This document shows positions 1 to 10,507 of a stretch of DNA of 64,000 nucleotides, in pieces (position 1 is the first letter of the stretch; every line of letters starts with the position of its first letter). This stretch comes from Reticulascus tulasneorum. Its lineage: Eukaryota > Ascomycota > Sordariomycetes > Glomerellales > Reticulascaceae. The DNA is taken from positions 1,302,001 through 1,366,000 of the forward strand of contig LSAX01000010.1 in the NCBI GenBank assembly GCA_001557505.1, written 5' to 3'. The notes beneath the pieces were generated by a model. It did no database searches and was not told the DNA's origin. It saw nothing but the letters and a program-made list of their open reading frames with translations. Position numbers and translations under genes: made by a program.

Positions 1-149
1 CGAAGTTGTTCGAGTGACGAAAATATACATTCATTTCAAGGTGCTCAGGTCTCAGCATCAAGCAACAAAATCACCCACTATATCAGACCACTGAAAGAGT
101 CCTAGAGACCAAACATTCTTCTTCACACATATACGCAAAACAACAACAA

Positions 150-169
150 CCACACACACACACACACAC
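150..169. repeat. (CA)10 microsatellite in the 5' leader of the DUF1996/WSC gene
   Basis: An uninterrupted CA dinucleotide run lies about 25 bases before the start codon of the downstream gene. It is preceded by CAA repeats. It is probably transcribed as part of the 5' UTR; no function is inferred. Confidence 0.85.
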
Positions 170-195
170 GTAAACCCCGATATCAGACCGGAAAC

Positions 196-2141
196 ATGAA
201 GTTCACAGTTGCTGCCGCTGTAGCAGCCCTGGTTGGCGCCGCCTCTGCTGGTTCGAGATCGGATGAGAGAACCTTCGCCGTCTTGAGATTCAATGGAAAG
301 GAGCTCGTCAAGGGTCGAATGGATCCTATCGTCAGCCCTGGTGTCACATCTGCCCACGTCCACGGTGTCATGGGAGGAAGCAACTTCGGAGTTGGCGCCA
401 CGGGAGAAAGCCTGATGAAGTCCCAGTGCAGCAATGCCAAGATCAAGGGCGACAACAGTGCCTACTGGTTCCCCTGGCTATACTTCGAGGATCCCAAGAC
501 CAAGAAGCTAGAACCTGTTGAGATCTTCTACGTCAACGTCTACTACTTGTGAGTTGAGGAATCTGGGAGTCTGTTATGCCTTCTGTGCTTTGGTTCGCTA
601 ACATGATGTCTAGCTTCGATGGTACCGATGATGATATCAAGGCATTCCCAGTTGGCCTTTCCATGGTCAGCGGCAACGCCATGACCCGGGTTGTTCCCGC
701 CGGCGCCGATGGCGGTGAGAATCTTGAGCCTGCCGATGGTCCCGTATCCGGAGTCCAGTGGACTTGCCCGCGTCCAAACTTCAACCCTCCATCATGGCCT
801 ACAGGATCCGATGGATCTACTGCTGGCATTGGTGACCCGAACAACAAGGGCTCCGGCATCGGTTTCCCCACTCACAACTGCGACGGCTATGCGTCCCCAC
901 TTCGTGCCGATATTCACTTCCCATCTTGCTACAACCCTGAGGCCGGTCTCACCAACTTCAAGGAGAACATGGCCTGGCCATCCAACAAGGGCGCCTCCAA
1001 CAGCCGCCGAAAGAACTGCCCCGAGGGTTGGATCCACGTTCCCCACATCTTCTTTGAGGTCTACTGGAACACCCCCAAGTTTGTTGACCGATGGACCCAG
1101 GACTCCGGCACCCAGCCTTTCGTTCTTGCCAACGGTGATACTACCGGCTTCAGCTCCCACGCCGACTTCCTTGCCGCCTGGGACCCGGAGACTCTGCAGC
1201 ACATCATCGATACCTGCGATGCTGGTTCCCGTGGTATGGACAACTGCGCAGGGCTCAAGTACGGCCTGAATGACGAAGATGAGAAGTGCACAATCCCTTC
1301 GGAGATCGACGAGGTCATCGATGGCGTCTTGGACCAGCTTCCTGGAAACAACCCCCTTCGCGGCTGGAAATACGGTACTGCTGCCCCGGGAGGTGGCAGC
1401 GCCGATCCCGTTCCATCCACTTCGGCAGCTCCTCCTGCTGAGACCAAACCTGCCGAGACTAAGCCTGCCGAGACTGAACCGGAAGAGACCACCTCCGCCG
1501 AGCCAATCCAGACCTCAGCTCCTCCTGCCGAGGAGGAGACCGAACCCGCCCCTGCGCCCATTGCTGTTACCACGGAGAAACCCGCCCCGGCGTCTTCCAC
1601 CACCACACCTACCGTCACTCTGCCGCCAGTCGTTGTGGCCCCCGAAGAGTCGAGCCAGTGCACCGTCAAGGTTAGCACTGTCTGGGAAACTGTCACCGTA
1701 TGGGGCACGGCAACCGAGCACGCGTCGGGCCCATCGCCGACCGCGGCACCAGGCAACTCCACCGGCTCTGTTGCAGGATTCACATATGCTGGCTGCTTCA
1801 AGGATTCTCGTGAGCGTTCTCTCACCGGTGAATCGCGTCCCAACCTCGGCGCCGTAACCAATGAGCTCTGTGTCACCCACTGCAAGGAGGCGGGCTTCGC
1901 TCTTGCCGGCACCGAGTACGGTGGCCAGTGCTATTGCGGCAACGAGCTCGAGGGCTCCGAAAAGCTTGAGGAGTCTGCCTGCGACGTTCCCTGCGAGGGC
2001 GATGATTCCTCCATCTGCGGTGGCGGCTGGGCTCTCAGCGTCTACAGCGTCGACGGCGAAGCCAGCATCAAGACTGGATCGACCAAGGCGCGCCGCCATG
2101 TGCACAACCACGCCCTGCGACACCGCAGCGCACGCAACTAG
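196..2141 (+). CDS. Secreted DUF1996 + WSC domain protein
   Basis: Model: exons 196..548 and 614..2141, 626 aa. The 65-nt intron starts GTGAGT and ends CTAG; splicing restores the frame across a TGA at 550. Residues 1-18 are a signal peptide (Lys, then an Ala/Val-rich core ending SAG). Residues about 27-370 match the fungal DUF1996 domain: the conserved opening RFNGxELVxxRxDPIVxPG, then HVHGVMGGSNF, and WFPWLYF further on. A Pro/Thr/Glu linker with PAET repeats (about 385-500) leads to a C-terminal WSC domain (about 507-595) starting YAGCF with the CYCG motif and eight spaced cysteines. The tail is Arg/His-rich. WSC domains are thought to bind carbohydrate, and DUF1996 has no firm function, so a cell-wall or extracellular role is inferred. 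The start is the only Met giving a signal peptide. Confidence 0.92.
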
Positions 2142-2989
2142 AGTCTCTCAGAGACGGTACTTGCCAACTTCTATTCGTTAGATCACTTAGGGCCGAGGAG
2201 TTCTTTCATTACCATACCTGGGGCAGGGAGGGATTTGGATAGGCGGCAAAAGCATTTTGGGGATTCGCACTTGAACCTCACTTTTGATGACGATGTTTCA
2301 TGAACATGTACATTTCCAAGGCCCGCCGCGATTCAGCGGGTGTTCTTGCGAACAGCAGACACCGACAGACACTTCATTCGATTCTACGTTGTACGTTTTA
2401 GCACATTACTTTTTTCGATTCGTGACCCGGGCCTGGTAGACAGGTCCGTGGTCTTTGCCCACTTGGGTACTTTTGATTCCTTTGGGACACTTGGAGATTG
2501 GTGGGACTGGGTACATACCCTAAGGGCTCTTGGGGCCGATAGACAATTGAACTGGATACGTTCGTTATCATCCGCTACACCTTATTGCCTTCCTATGCCT
2601 CGCTCTAGTGACGTGACCTCTTGTGCTCTGTGCCGATATGAACATCGTGACCTCCACGCCATCTGGTGTAATAGCCGGGAATGGTGTAAACTGTAATCTA
2701 CGTGCCACAGAGATAAAATGTCATCAAAATAAGGTTGTTTCGTCTACATGCCGATCTCTTACTAAGAAATTTATGGTTTGCACAGCACCGTTGGCACTTC
2801 CCCAAGTTTCATCCCAAGACACAAATTCATGCATGGCTAAAGCACGGATAACACCGTTAAAGTTACACAGAAATATCTTGGCGGCACACCTCGCCTCGGA
2901 TCCCTCTAACACACTCACACGCACTGCTTACCCACAAAAGTCCGAATCTCACCTTGAACAATGCGCTTTCGCATATTCGCGACCTAGCA
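2142..2989. other. Intergenic, no gene seen
   Basis: This stretch holds the 3' end of the DUF1996/WSC gene and the promoter of the methyltransferase gene. Short open frames here show no family resemblance. Confidence 0.6.
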
Positions 2990-4859
2990 ATGTCTCTGTA
3001 CCACGAGACGGCCGAGATCCTGTCAGCCGCGGGGGGCGGTAGCTTGAAGAGCAGGGTTTTCGGGAAGAAGGAGCTCAAGTCGCCGCAGGCTCAGGTCTAT
3101 GCGCTTGCGCTGGAAAGTTCGAAATGGAGCGAGGTGCTCAAGGAGGTGATTGAGAATTCTGATATCCTGCGGCATGAGCGAAAGGTGCGCTTCCGCTCCC
3201 GGAGCAGCATGATTGTATGATTGCGGAGAGGCTGATTGTATTTTCCAGCTCACTCCAATACTGGCACTCTTACTTGCCCACGACTTTCTCATCTCAAAGA
3301 GCGGCATCGCCCTTCCCCAAACCCATGGCTTAAGAGCTGCCATAGAGCGTCATAAGGCAAGATTAACGTCAGAGCTAACACGTGCCCGGTTGAAGAGGAA
3401 GATGCCCTCGCTTGAGGAACTCAAATCTCACATCGACGCGACGGCGGACCCAGAAGGTCGGCACCCGCGGTGGATTCGCATCAACACTCTGAAGACAACC
3501 CTGGAAGAGCAGCTCGATAGCACGTTCAAAGACTTCACGAGGGCGCTCTCTGTCGAGTCTGTTGTGGCGTCGCCGAAGAGACATATCCACATAGACGAAC
3601 ACATACCAAACCTGGTAGCTTTATCACCGGGGACGGACGTCACCAAGAGTGAAGCGTACAAGAGTGGCGCAATCATCTTACAAGACAAGGCATCGTGTTT
3701 CCCCGCCTATCTGCTCGATCCGCATTCCGGGGATGGCAATGTGATTGACTCTTGCGCCGCGCCTGGCAACAAGACTACGCATCTCGCTGCTATTATCCAT
3801 GAACATCTCCCAGAGCCATTCGTCCCGGGGCAGACCATCTTGGCTTTCGAGAGAGATTCAAAAAGGGCTCAAACTCTTGAGAAGATGGTTAGGATTGCTG
3901 GATGCAAGGATATGACCAGGATTGGGTTCGGCCAGGACTTCCTGGAAGTCGACCCTAAGGATTCGAGATACCAGAGGGTAGGTGCACTGCTCCTGGATCC
4001 GAGCTGTTCTGGCAGTGGTATTGTAGGGAGAGACTTTGTGCCGGAGCTGCACTTGCCTCAGATAGCAGGTGCATCATCACCGTTGTCCTCATCTAATAAC
4101 AAGACGGCGGCCAAGGCTGAAAATCGAAAACGTAAACGGAGTGAGGAAAAGGAGGACCAGATCCTCGTCGACGACGATGGGAACGAAACCAAGGTGTTGT
4201 CGGAACAAGAACTACAGAAACGATTAGAGGCGCTATCGTCTTTCCAGCTCTCTCTTCTCGTCCACGCTATGTCTTTCCCAGCGGCAAAGAAAATCACCTA
4301 TTCAACTTGCTCCATCCACGCGGAAGAAAACGAGCACGTCGTCCTGAATGCACTGGCGTCGGATGTAGCCAAGGAAAGGGGCTGGCATATCCTTTTGAAG
4401 GAAAAGCAGGTCCGCGGCATGAAGGAGTGGCCAGTTCGAGGGTCCGTTGAGGCTTGTGGCGGCGATAGTGATATTTCCGATGCATGCATACGGACCTACA
4501 AAGGTGACGGACGAGGTGTTATGGGCTTCTTTGTGGCTGGGTTCGAGCGCGAGCCCGAAGTCACGGTGGCGGATGTGGGCGATGGTCCGTACCTCAGAGA
4601 TGAGGACGGTGGCATCGTCAGGGGCGTCGATGGCATGCCGTTCTTGCAATCAGGTGCTCCAACAGGCCCGTTGGCTATGCGCATGGAGATGGAAGAGGAT
4701 GCGAGCACGGACGAGGATGCGGATGATAGCTCCGACGTCAGCTCGGATGAGGTCTCCGATGGAGGCGCCGATGAGGAGTGGAACGGGTTTGACGAGGCTC
4801 CCAAATCTGCGGTTGAGATGCCACCACCTGAACTCCCAGGTCGGATAAGAAGGAGGTGA
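2990..4859 (+). CDS. rcm1: 25S rRNA m5C methyltransferase, Rcm1/NSUN5 family
   Basis: Model: exons 2990..3184 and 3249..4859, 601 aa. The 64-nt intron (GTGCGC...TTCCAG) joins the N-terminal helical region directly to LTPILALLLAHDFL. The protein is a SAM-dependent RNA cytosine-5 methyltransferase. SAM motif I reads DSCAAPGNKT at about residue 230. The motif IV catalytic loop is DPSCSGSG at about 315, and motif VI is YSTCSIHAEENEH at about 416. These give the two cysteines (PSC and TCS) of the NOL1/NOP2/sun family. The N-terminal layout (MSLYHETAEIL) and the N-to-core spacing fit yeast Rcm1 and human NSUN5, which modify large-subunit rRNA in the nucleolus, rather than Nop2. An insertion rich in Lys/Arg/Glu (about 345-375) and an acidic Asp/Glu/Ser tail (after about 530) are lineage additions. 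The first in-frame ATG after an upstream non-ATG stretch was taken as start. Confidence 0.93.
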
Positions 4860-5112
4860 TGTGAGATGGTATCCGCTGGTGTCCGCTGGTTTCTACGTGT
4901 GCCTCCTTTATCACGGAATGAGCATGCGCGGGCTGGCTGCAGATTGCTCCTGGGAGTGTTGCATCAGGAGACGAAGTCGATGCGAGCAAATAGGCGATCT
5001 AGATACCTTATCTCTCCGATCTTCGATTCTTCATCATGTCACAGCGTGGCCGATTACACTGATGAAGAACCGCCAAGACAGCAATCTACCTATTCATATG
5101 ACATAAGAAATA
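4860..5112. other. Convergent 3' flank
   Basis: This is the space between the stop of the methyltransferase and the stop of the inferred minus-strand exon. A plus-strand frame from 4866 is open for 127 codons but looks non-coding; its second half is antisense to the better-supported minus-strand exon. Confidence 0.4.
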
Positions 5113-5277
5113 CTACTGCTTACCCTTCCATGCCTGTTCAATCAGTATCGCCATTTCTTGCATCTCCCACGCAGCACGTCCTGGATCCCGCTTTGGGTGC
5201 ATTGCCAGGTAAGATGCAGCTATCCGTGAGTGGACAAACACATAGTTGAAGGGTAAGGCCCTGACCGGCTCGACCTG
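5113..5277 (-). CDS. Probable 3'-terminal exon of an unrecognised or decayed gene
   Basis: On the minus strand, after a TTTTAG acceptor-like sequence at 5278-5283, a frame runs 54 codons to a TAG at 5113-5115. Its composition looks like real protein: ALPFNYVFVHSRIAASYLAM, then a RDPGRAAWEMQEMAIL core and a WKGKQ end, with an amphipathic helical pattern. I do not recognise the family. The first possible donor upstream would give a 31-nt intron, too short, so the preceding exon is unknown. It may lie in 5285-5770, where a minus frame ending near 5480 is also open, or be lost. The exon has no ATG of its own at the left edge. It could be the end of a live small gene or a remnant; either is tentative. 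Confidence 0.4.
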   Translation of the reverse strand, partial: QVEPVRALPFNYVFVHSRIAASYLAMHPKRDPGRAAWEMQEMAILIEQAWKGKQ

Positions 5278-6005
5278 CTAAAACTGGCATAGTCATCTAC
5301 AGCCTTACAAGCTGGTTGATGAAATCAGCTCAAGTTCTGCCAGAAGAAGATTAAATCACATCCTCATGGGCCTAATGGGAATCCCCTTTTTAACCCTTCT
5401 TCTCACAGCCCAGGATAGATGGGAAACCCTTTATGGCCACAACGGAAAACACCGCACACTGTACGCACGCGATGCACTGAGTGGTCTCATTCTTTGGACG
5501 AAGTGGTGGCATTGACTGGATACGAACCTTGTCCCATGAGGTGTAGTTCGGAGATTACAAGAACGCCGACGGCTGAGAAACCATGGTTCGAGTTGAACTC
5601 CACCTGACGCAACTCATAGCCCCATCCGGGGATTGGCCTGGAACCATCCTGTCGTGATCTCTCGGAATGGCTGCGACCAGCGAAAGGAGTGGACCTAAAT
5701 CAACCAAGAATACCAAGACTTGTTCGTTTTGAATTGCACTTGATAGTCCGCTCGCTGCCGTAATAGCATTCACGTGTCGGCGTCGAGGAATAGTAATCAG
5801 GGGCCGGAAACAATTAAAGATCCATATCGTAATCCCAGCTTGAGAGGATTAAGACTATTATTAGCTCCACTCTCAGCCGAGGCACACTTTGCCCATCGAA
5901 CATTTCGGAACTTTGGATACCAAGGCGTGCGGGATTCAGAGTGCTCAACTGTGGATGATTCCAGTAAACTCCTAAGTTAGTGTGTGTGCGGCTCTCGCAC
6001 TCGGA

Positions 6006-6028
6006 GCTAGCGGGATTTCACCGCTAGC
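6006..6028. repeat. Inverted repeat, 8-bp perfect arms
   Basis: The arms GCTAGCGG and CCGCTAGC are separated by 7 nt. Pairing can be extended imperfectly by flanking CTC-GGA and CCGGAG. A second small hairpin (GGAG...CTCC) follows at 6030-6044. It may be a terminal-repeat remnant of a small transposon; no flanking duplication was recognised. Confidence 0.5.
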
Positions 6029-7512
6029 CGGAGTCAGCGGCTCCGTATCAGCGAAACTGCAGGTCTTTTGGCCGCTTGTCAGTCAGCACGAACGAAAGGT
6101 TACTGCGTCGGTGCGTTTCTTGAGCGCGACACCTCCGTCGGCAAACGACAGCTCACAGCTTAGCCACTTCGACCCAGTTACGCATGGTCAGCCATTAGCG
6201 GTACACATGATACGGATATCGGCCTTTTGCCTTACGATCAGACAAGACATGGTCCTTCACAGCCCACATGTGAGCGAGGGCGGGAACTAAGGACACGGGA
6301 GCTTACCTACTCCTACGCGCATTTTGTCGTTCGAAATGCTGCCTTAGTATCACAGATACAACTCGAGTACTTGCTGATGCGGGCATGCTCAAGTCCTAGA
6401 AAAATGACCTTCCGGATCTCGTGGCTGAACGGGCGGACGACGAGACTTGGGAGCAGAAGTGAAGAATGAAAGAGAAGCAGTGTGCACATATATGGTAATC
6501 CGTTGTCGGCAGTGTAGACCAGCCCAGACCTTAGGACACAAGGTGATGAGGGAGGACGATCCTGTTCGCCTTTCCCAGGTTCGTCAACGAGTATACACAT
6601 CCCAATAACATAAGGATAGAATCAGCTCAGGGCGCCTCAGCTCCCGTCAGGGCATGTCAAGTCTTGAACCCGCAAATGTCTGCTCATTAATAGCTTCTCG
6701 CCGCTCGAGTATGCACAAAACGAAAGACCCTTTCCCGTTCCCTTATCGAAGGAGCGTATTGCTTGTCGGCTCCACAAGGGTTTAAAGGAGTTGTACTTTA
6801 TCTTATTAGGTAGGCGCTAGTAATCCTACTGTACGTACACTTCCGCCTGCAGCTCGGACTCGTCTTTTGTTGTACGAAGCTCCGTGTGGGTCGACCTCGG
6901 CATCTTTGCCAGTAAGTGGAGTCATCACAAAAACTTGGACAACTCACTCCGTGCGCGGCCCTTTTTTGTCCAATGCGTGGGGGCGTGGCAGTCCCTAAAA
7001 TGCCTTACCGCGGCGACTAAGCCATGCTAAAATTTCTCCCACATGTCACGATTATATAAGAAATGCAAATTTGCAGCGAATCTTTGTGGTGGAGGCGGAT
7101 AGGGATCATCATGCAGGGTCCCCTTGCCGACTTCCGGACCCGAAGGCCACCCGGCCGAAAGTAGCCCCGAGTGCAGATTCTGTCTCTGCATGACTGGCTG
7201 TTCATATTATGTAAAGGTATATACTCGCAGAGCTGACGAGAGAGCCCGTGATGTCACACACGAGTTGCCCGAGAAACATCCGTATATGATAGAGTTGTGT
7301 TTTCCGGCGTGGTGACAAAGCCAGATTCCATCAGGCGACGGCGGAGCATTTTGGTCGGCGCCCATCACCGAAATCCACTCTCGGTGAGGTGGGTTTGACA
7401 CAAGCAAAGCCTTTTTCAATATTGAATGAATCAAGAACCTGGTACCTTGACTAAGACAAGGGGGCGTAGGGTCGGCGGGATTTGACGAAACCCGTAGGAA
7501 TTGCTACCCTAA

Positions 7513-7539
7513 ACGTCGCGCCGACACTCGGCGCGACGT
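7513..7539. repeat. Perfect hairpin, 12-bp arms and 3-nt loop
   Basis: The left arm ACGTCGCGCCGA (7513-7524) and right arm TCGGCGCGACGT (7528-7539) are exact reverse complements around CAC. It lies in non-coding DNA about 640 bp upstream of the MFS gene. It is too GC-rich to be a standard terminator and has no T-run. It could be a regulator-binding palindrome or a foldback element. Confidence 0.75.
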
Positions 7540-8018
7540 CTAGCGCCGCCTAGCCGATCGTTACAGTAGTCCCTTTAGGCGAATCTGCAAGAGATTTGCG
7601 ACCAAAGTCGCCGCGGACACCCACCCACCCATCTATCTGGGTGCTTGTTTAGCTCGACAAAGGCGGCATTAGTGCTAATCCCGGAGCGTCGGGGACCCAA
7701 ACGTAGACGTCATCCCGTTGGTGCATAACGCCCAAAACCATCCGTGTCGTGGGTATTTGTGGCTTGCACAATTTGCTTCCCGGCGTCCCGAAAATGGTGC
7801 GTCCCTCAACGATGGGACCAGGTCCGGTGCACGTCTTAGACGTAACCTTGCATAATTGCACCGGAGAGTGACTCCTATGCAGGGAAAGGATGTTCGCGGG
7901 CCCGAGATCGTATCGGTGGATCCTCGTGACGGGAGCGATGGAATTAGAGGGCTGGAGATAGAGAGATGGCAAATGAGTAAAAGGCGGGTTTCTGCTACAG
8001 ACCTGCCACGCTCATCCC

Positions 8019-8026
8019 ATATAAAG
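8019..8026 (+). promoter_or_regulatory. TATA-like box of the MFS gene
   Basis: ATATAAAG lies about 150 bp before the MFS start codon, followed by a CT-rich stretch (TTTCGGTCTTCTTGGCTT) of the kind seen near fungal transcription starts. Assignment is by position and consensus only. Confidence 0.5.
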
Positions 8027-8169
8027 TAGAGCTGTCCCGGCGTCTTGGCTCGGATCTTGCTTTCGGTCTTCTTGGCTTGCCACTTATATACTCAACCCCT
8101 AATCCTTGTTTAGCCTTATATCGTCACTTCGTCTTCTCGACGCAGCATATTGGTGATCGCCACCAGCGC

Positions 8170-8181
8170 ATGAGAACATGA
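8170..8181 (+). promoter_or_regulatory. Three-codon uORF overlapping the MFS start
   Basis: ATG AGA ACA TGA: the uORF stop (8179-8181) shares two bases with the main ATG (8178-8180). A ribosome translating the uORF would stop on top of the true start codon, an arrangement that can allow termination-reinitiation or damp translation. It applies only if the mRNA starts upstream, as the TATA-like box suggests. Confidence 0.5.
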
Positions 8182-9986
8182 CGTCCCCACACTCTTCCTC
8201 GTCGTCGATAACGGCCACAGAAGCCGGTGATGTCGAGTCACAACGGTCCGGCAACCGCTTAAGCCACTTCCAAATCGTATTCGACCAAGCCGGCGTCACC
8301 CACGAAGTCCTGCATCGCAAGTATGCGGGCCAAGGAACTGCGGAATCCCCGTACCTCGTCGAGTTCCTGCCGGAAGACGCACACAACCCGATGACCTTTC
8401 CCGCATGGAAAAAATGGACCATCACTATTCTCCAGGCCATGGCAACTCTCGCCGTGGCCTTCGTCAGTACGGCCTTCACCGGCGGCATATCGGAAGTCAT
8501 TAAGGAGTTTGACATCTCGACCGAGGTCGCCATCTTGGGTGTCTCGCTGTTCGTCGTCGGCTTTGCGATTGGACCGTTGCTATGGGCCCCGTTGTCCGAG
8601 TTGTTCGGTCGACAGATCCTGTTCATCGTCACATACATCGCACTTACAGCTTTCAATGCTGGCGCTGCCGGATCCCAAAACATCCAAACGCTCATCATCC
8701 TTCGATTCTTCGCCGGCTCCTTTGGATCGTCGCCGTTGACAAATGCTGGTGGTGTCATTGCCGACATGTTCACGGCCTCCGAGCGTGGTTTGGCTACCGC
8801 GATATTCGCCGCCGCTCCATTCCTGGGGCCTACCATCGGTCCGATCGCTGGTGGCTTCCTCGGCGCTGCAGCAGGGTGGCGATGGGTCGAAGGGCTTATG
8901 GCCGCCTTCACAGGAACCATTCTGATCATCGTGGCGCTCGTTGTCCCCGAGACATACGCGCCAGTCCTTCTCCGACGACGTGCCGATAAGCTTTCCAAAA
9001 TGACCGGCAAGGTTTACATATCGATGCTTGATGCTCACCGACCTCGCAAGAGCATTGGCAAGGAGTTCCAGATTGCCTTGTCACGGCCGTGGATCCTCCT
9101 CTTCAAGGAGCCAATCGTATTTCTCACAGCCATCTACATGGCCATCATCTACGGTACCCTGTACCTGATGTTCGCCGCCTTCCCCATCATCTTCCAGCAG
9201 CAGCGAGGCTGGTCGCCGGGTGTCGGCGGTCTGGCCTTCATCGGTATCGCCATTGGCATGACTTTCGCAGTCGTCTACACGGGCTTCGATAACAAACGAT
9301 ATATCCGTGCTGTTATTAAGGCTGGTGGCGCTGCTGCACCTGAAGCTAGACTTCCACCAGCAATCATCGGCTCGGTCTTGCTTCCAATTGGCTTGTTCTG
9401 GTTCGCATGGACGAACGGACTGAATATCCATTGGATAGTGCCCATCATTGCCTCTGGTTTCTTCGCTGCCGGACTGGTGTTGGTATTCCTCAGCTTGCTG
9501 AACTATCTCATTGATTCATGTAAGTTTCACAACCCCAAACAGCCAAGAAGACACGGATACTAACTTCTTCTAGATGTCATCTACGCCGCTTCCGTTCTCG
9601 CAGCCAACTCGGTCCTGCGATCCCTCTTCGGCGCTGCATTCCCACTCTTCACGACCGACATGTACAAGAACCTGGGCATTCACTGGGCCAGCTCCGTCCC
9701 AGCTTTCCTGGCGCTCGCATGCGCTCCGTTCCCCTTCCTGTTCTACAGATATGGCAAGCAGATCCGAGAGAAGTGCAAGTACGCCGCCGAGGCCGCGGCC
9801 GTCCTGGCGCAGATGCGAGCCAAGCACGAAACTGCTGAAGATGCGACCGATGAGGTCGAGGCCGAAGAGAAGAAGGAGCATGAGCGCGAGGCTGGCGGGG
9901 TGTTGACCGACGAGGACGACGTGACAATAGCTGGCGCTGCTGAAAGGAGGAGCGCTGATGAAGCTGCTCGCAAGGAACAACAATAG
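8178..9986 (+). CDS. MFS drug:H+ antiporter, DHA1 (polyamine/Flr1-like) family
   Basis: Model: exons 8178..9519 and 9574..9986, 584 aa. The 54-nt intron (GTAAGT...TTCTAG, with an ACTAAC branch site) restores the [13 protein letters not shown] segment. The protein is predicted to be a 12-TM plasma-membrane exporter driven by protons. It has a cytosolic N-terminus of about 75 residues with the family signature [11 protein letters not shown] just before TM1. The TM2-TM3 loop carries the MFS motif as ELFGRQ, and [15 protein letters not shown] follows in TM4 as in fungal DHA1 transporters. A central cytosolic loop contains the RRADKL segment. The C-terminal TMs end at [16 protein letters not shown], followed by a charged Glu/Lys/Ala tail of about 70 residues. 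Substrate cannot be told; related proteins export fungicides, polyamines or toxins. No cluster enzymes are adjacent. Confidence 0.93.
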
Positions 9987-10507
9987 ACGCACCGGAGCAT
10001 CCGGCACTGCAGGCTTGCATGACAAAGGTCGGGGTATTTGGTTAATAGATTTCCATGGTGCATTAACACATGGCGGTTGGTAGCATTGCAAGGCGTTCGG
10101 TATAGATGTCACAAGTGACGGTGGTCGGCTATCAAGCCATTTCGATTTCGCATAGATAGATACCTAATGATAGTGTCGAGTAGATATAGAGCATCACAAT
10201 AGATTTTAGAAAATTTCAGTCAAGTCATTCATGATTATCAACCAGATAGCCCTATCCTTAATCCCTACCTTTGTCAGCTCGTAATTTCTCGCCAATCTGC
10301 GCATTAGGACTGGTCAGAACGATATGATGTCGGTTGGAGCGGCAATTAAAGGGCTGTATGGGTTCTTGCTCGTATTTCTATCCATATTACTCTCTTCTAA
10401 CATAATTTTATAATACCACTTTGTGGCATGGCCCTAGTTTCGTATTCTTACATGGCACTGTTGTTGCTCGTGAAGTCCTCACCCAACCAACCCCCAGTTA
10501 GAATTCC
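9987..10507. other. Convergent intergenic, no gene
   Basis: AT-rich DNA between the stops of the MFS and PDI-like genes. It should hold both poly(A) sites. No gene is seen. Confidence 0.6.

Larger units (their letters stand above)
5278..8169. other. Gene-poor stretch with inverted repeats
   Basis: There is no intact gene. Open frames are all under about 110 codons and none shows a domain. The stretch carries two clear inverted repeats (6006-6028 and 7513-7539), and base composition changes along it. The end forms the promoter of the MFS gene. Confidence 0.5.

Noticed and set aside
4866..5249. 127-codon plus-strand frame after rcm1
   Set aside because: Its second half is antisense to a better-supported minus-strand exon and its sequence shows no domain.
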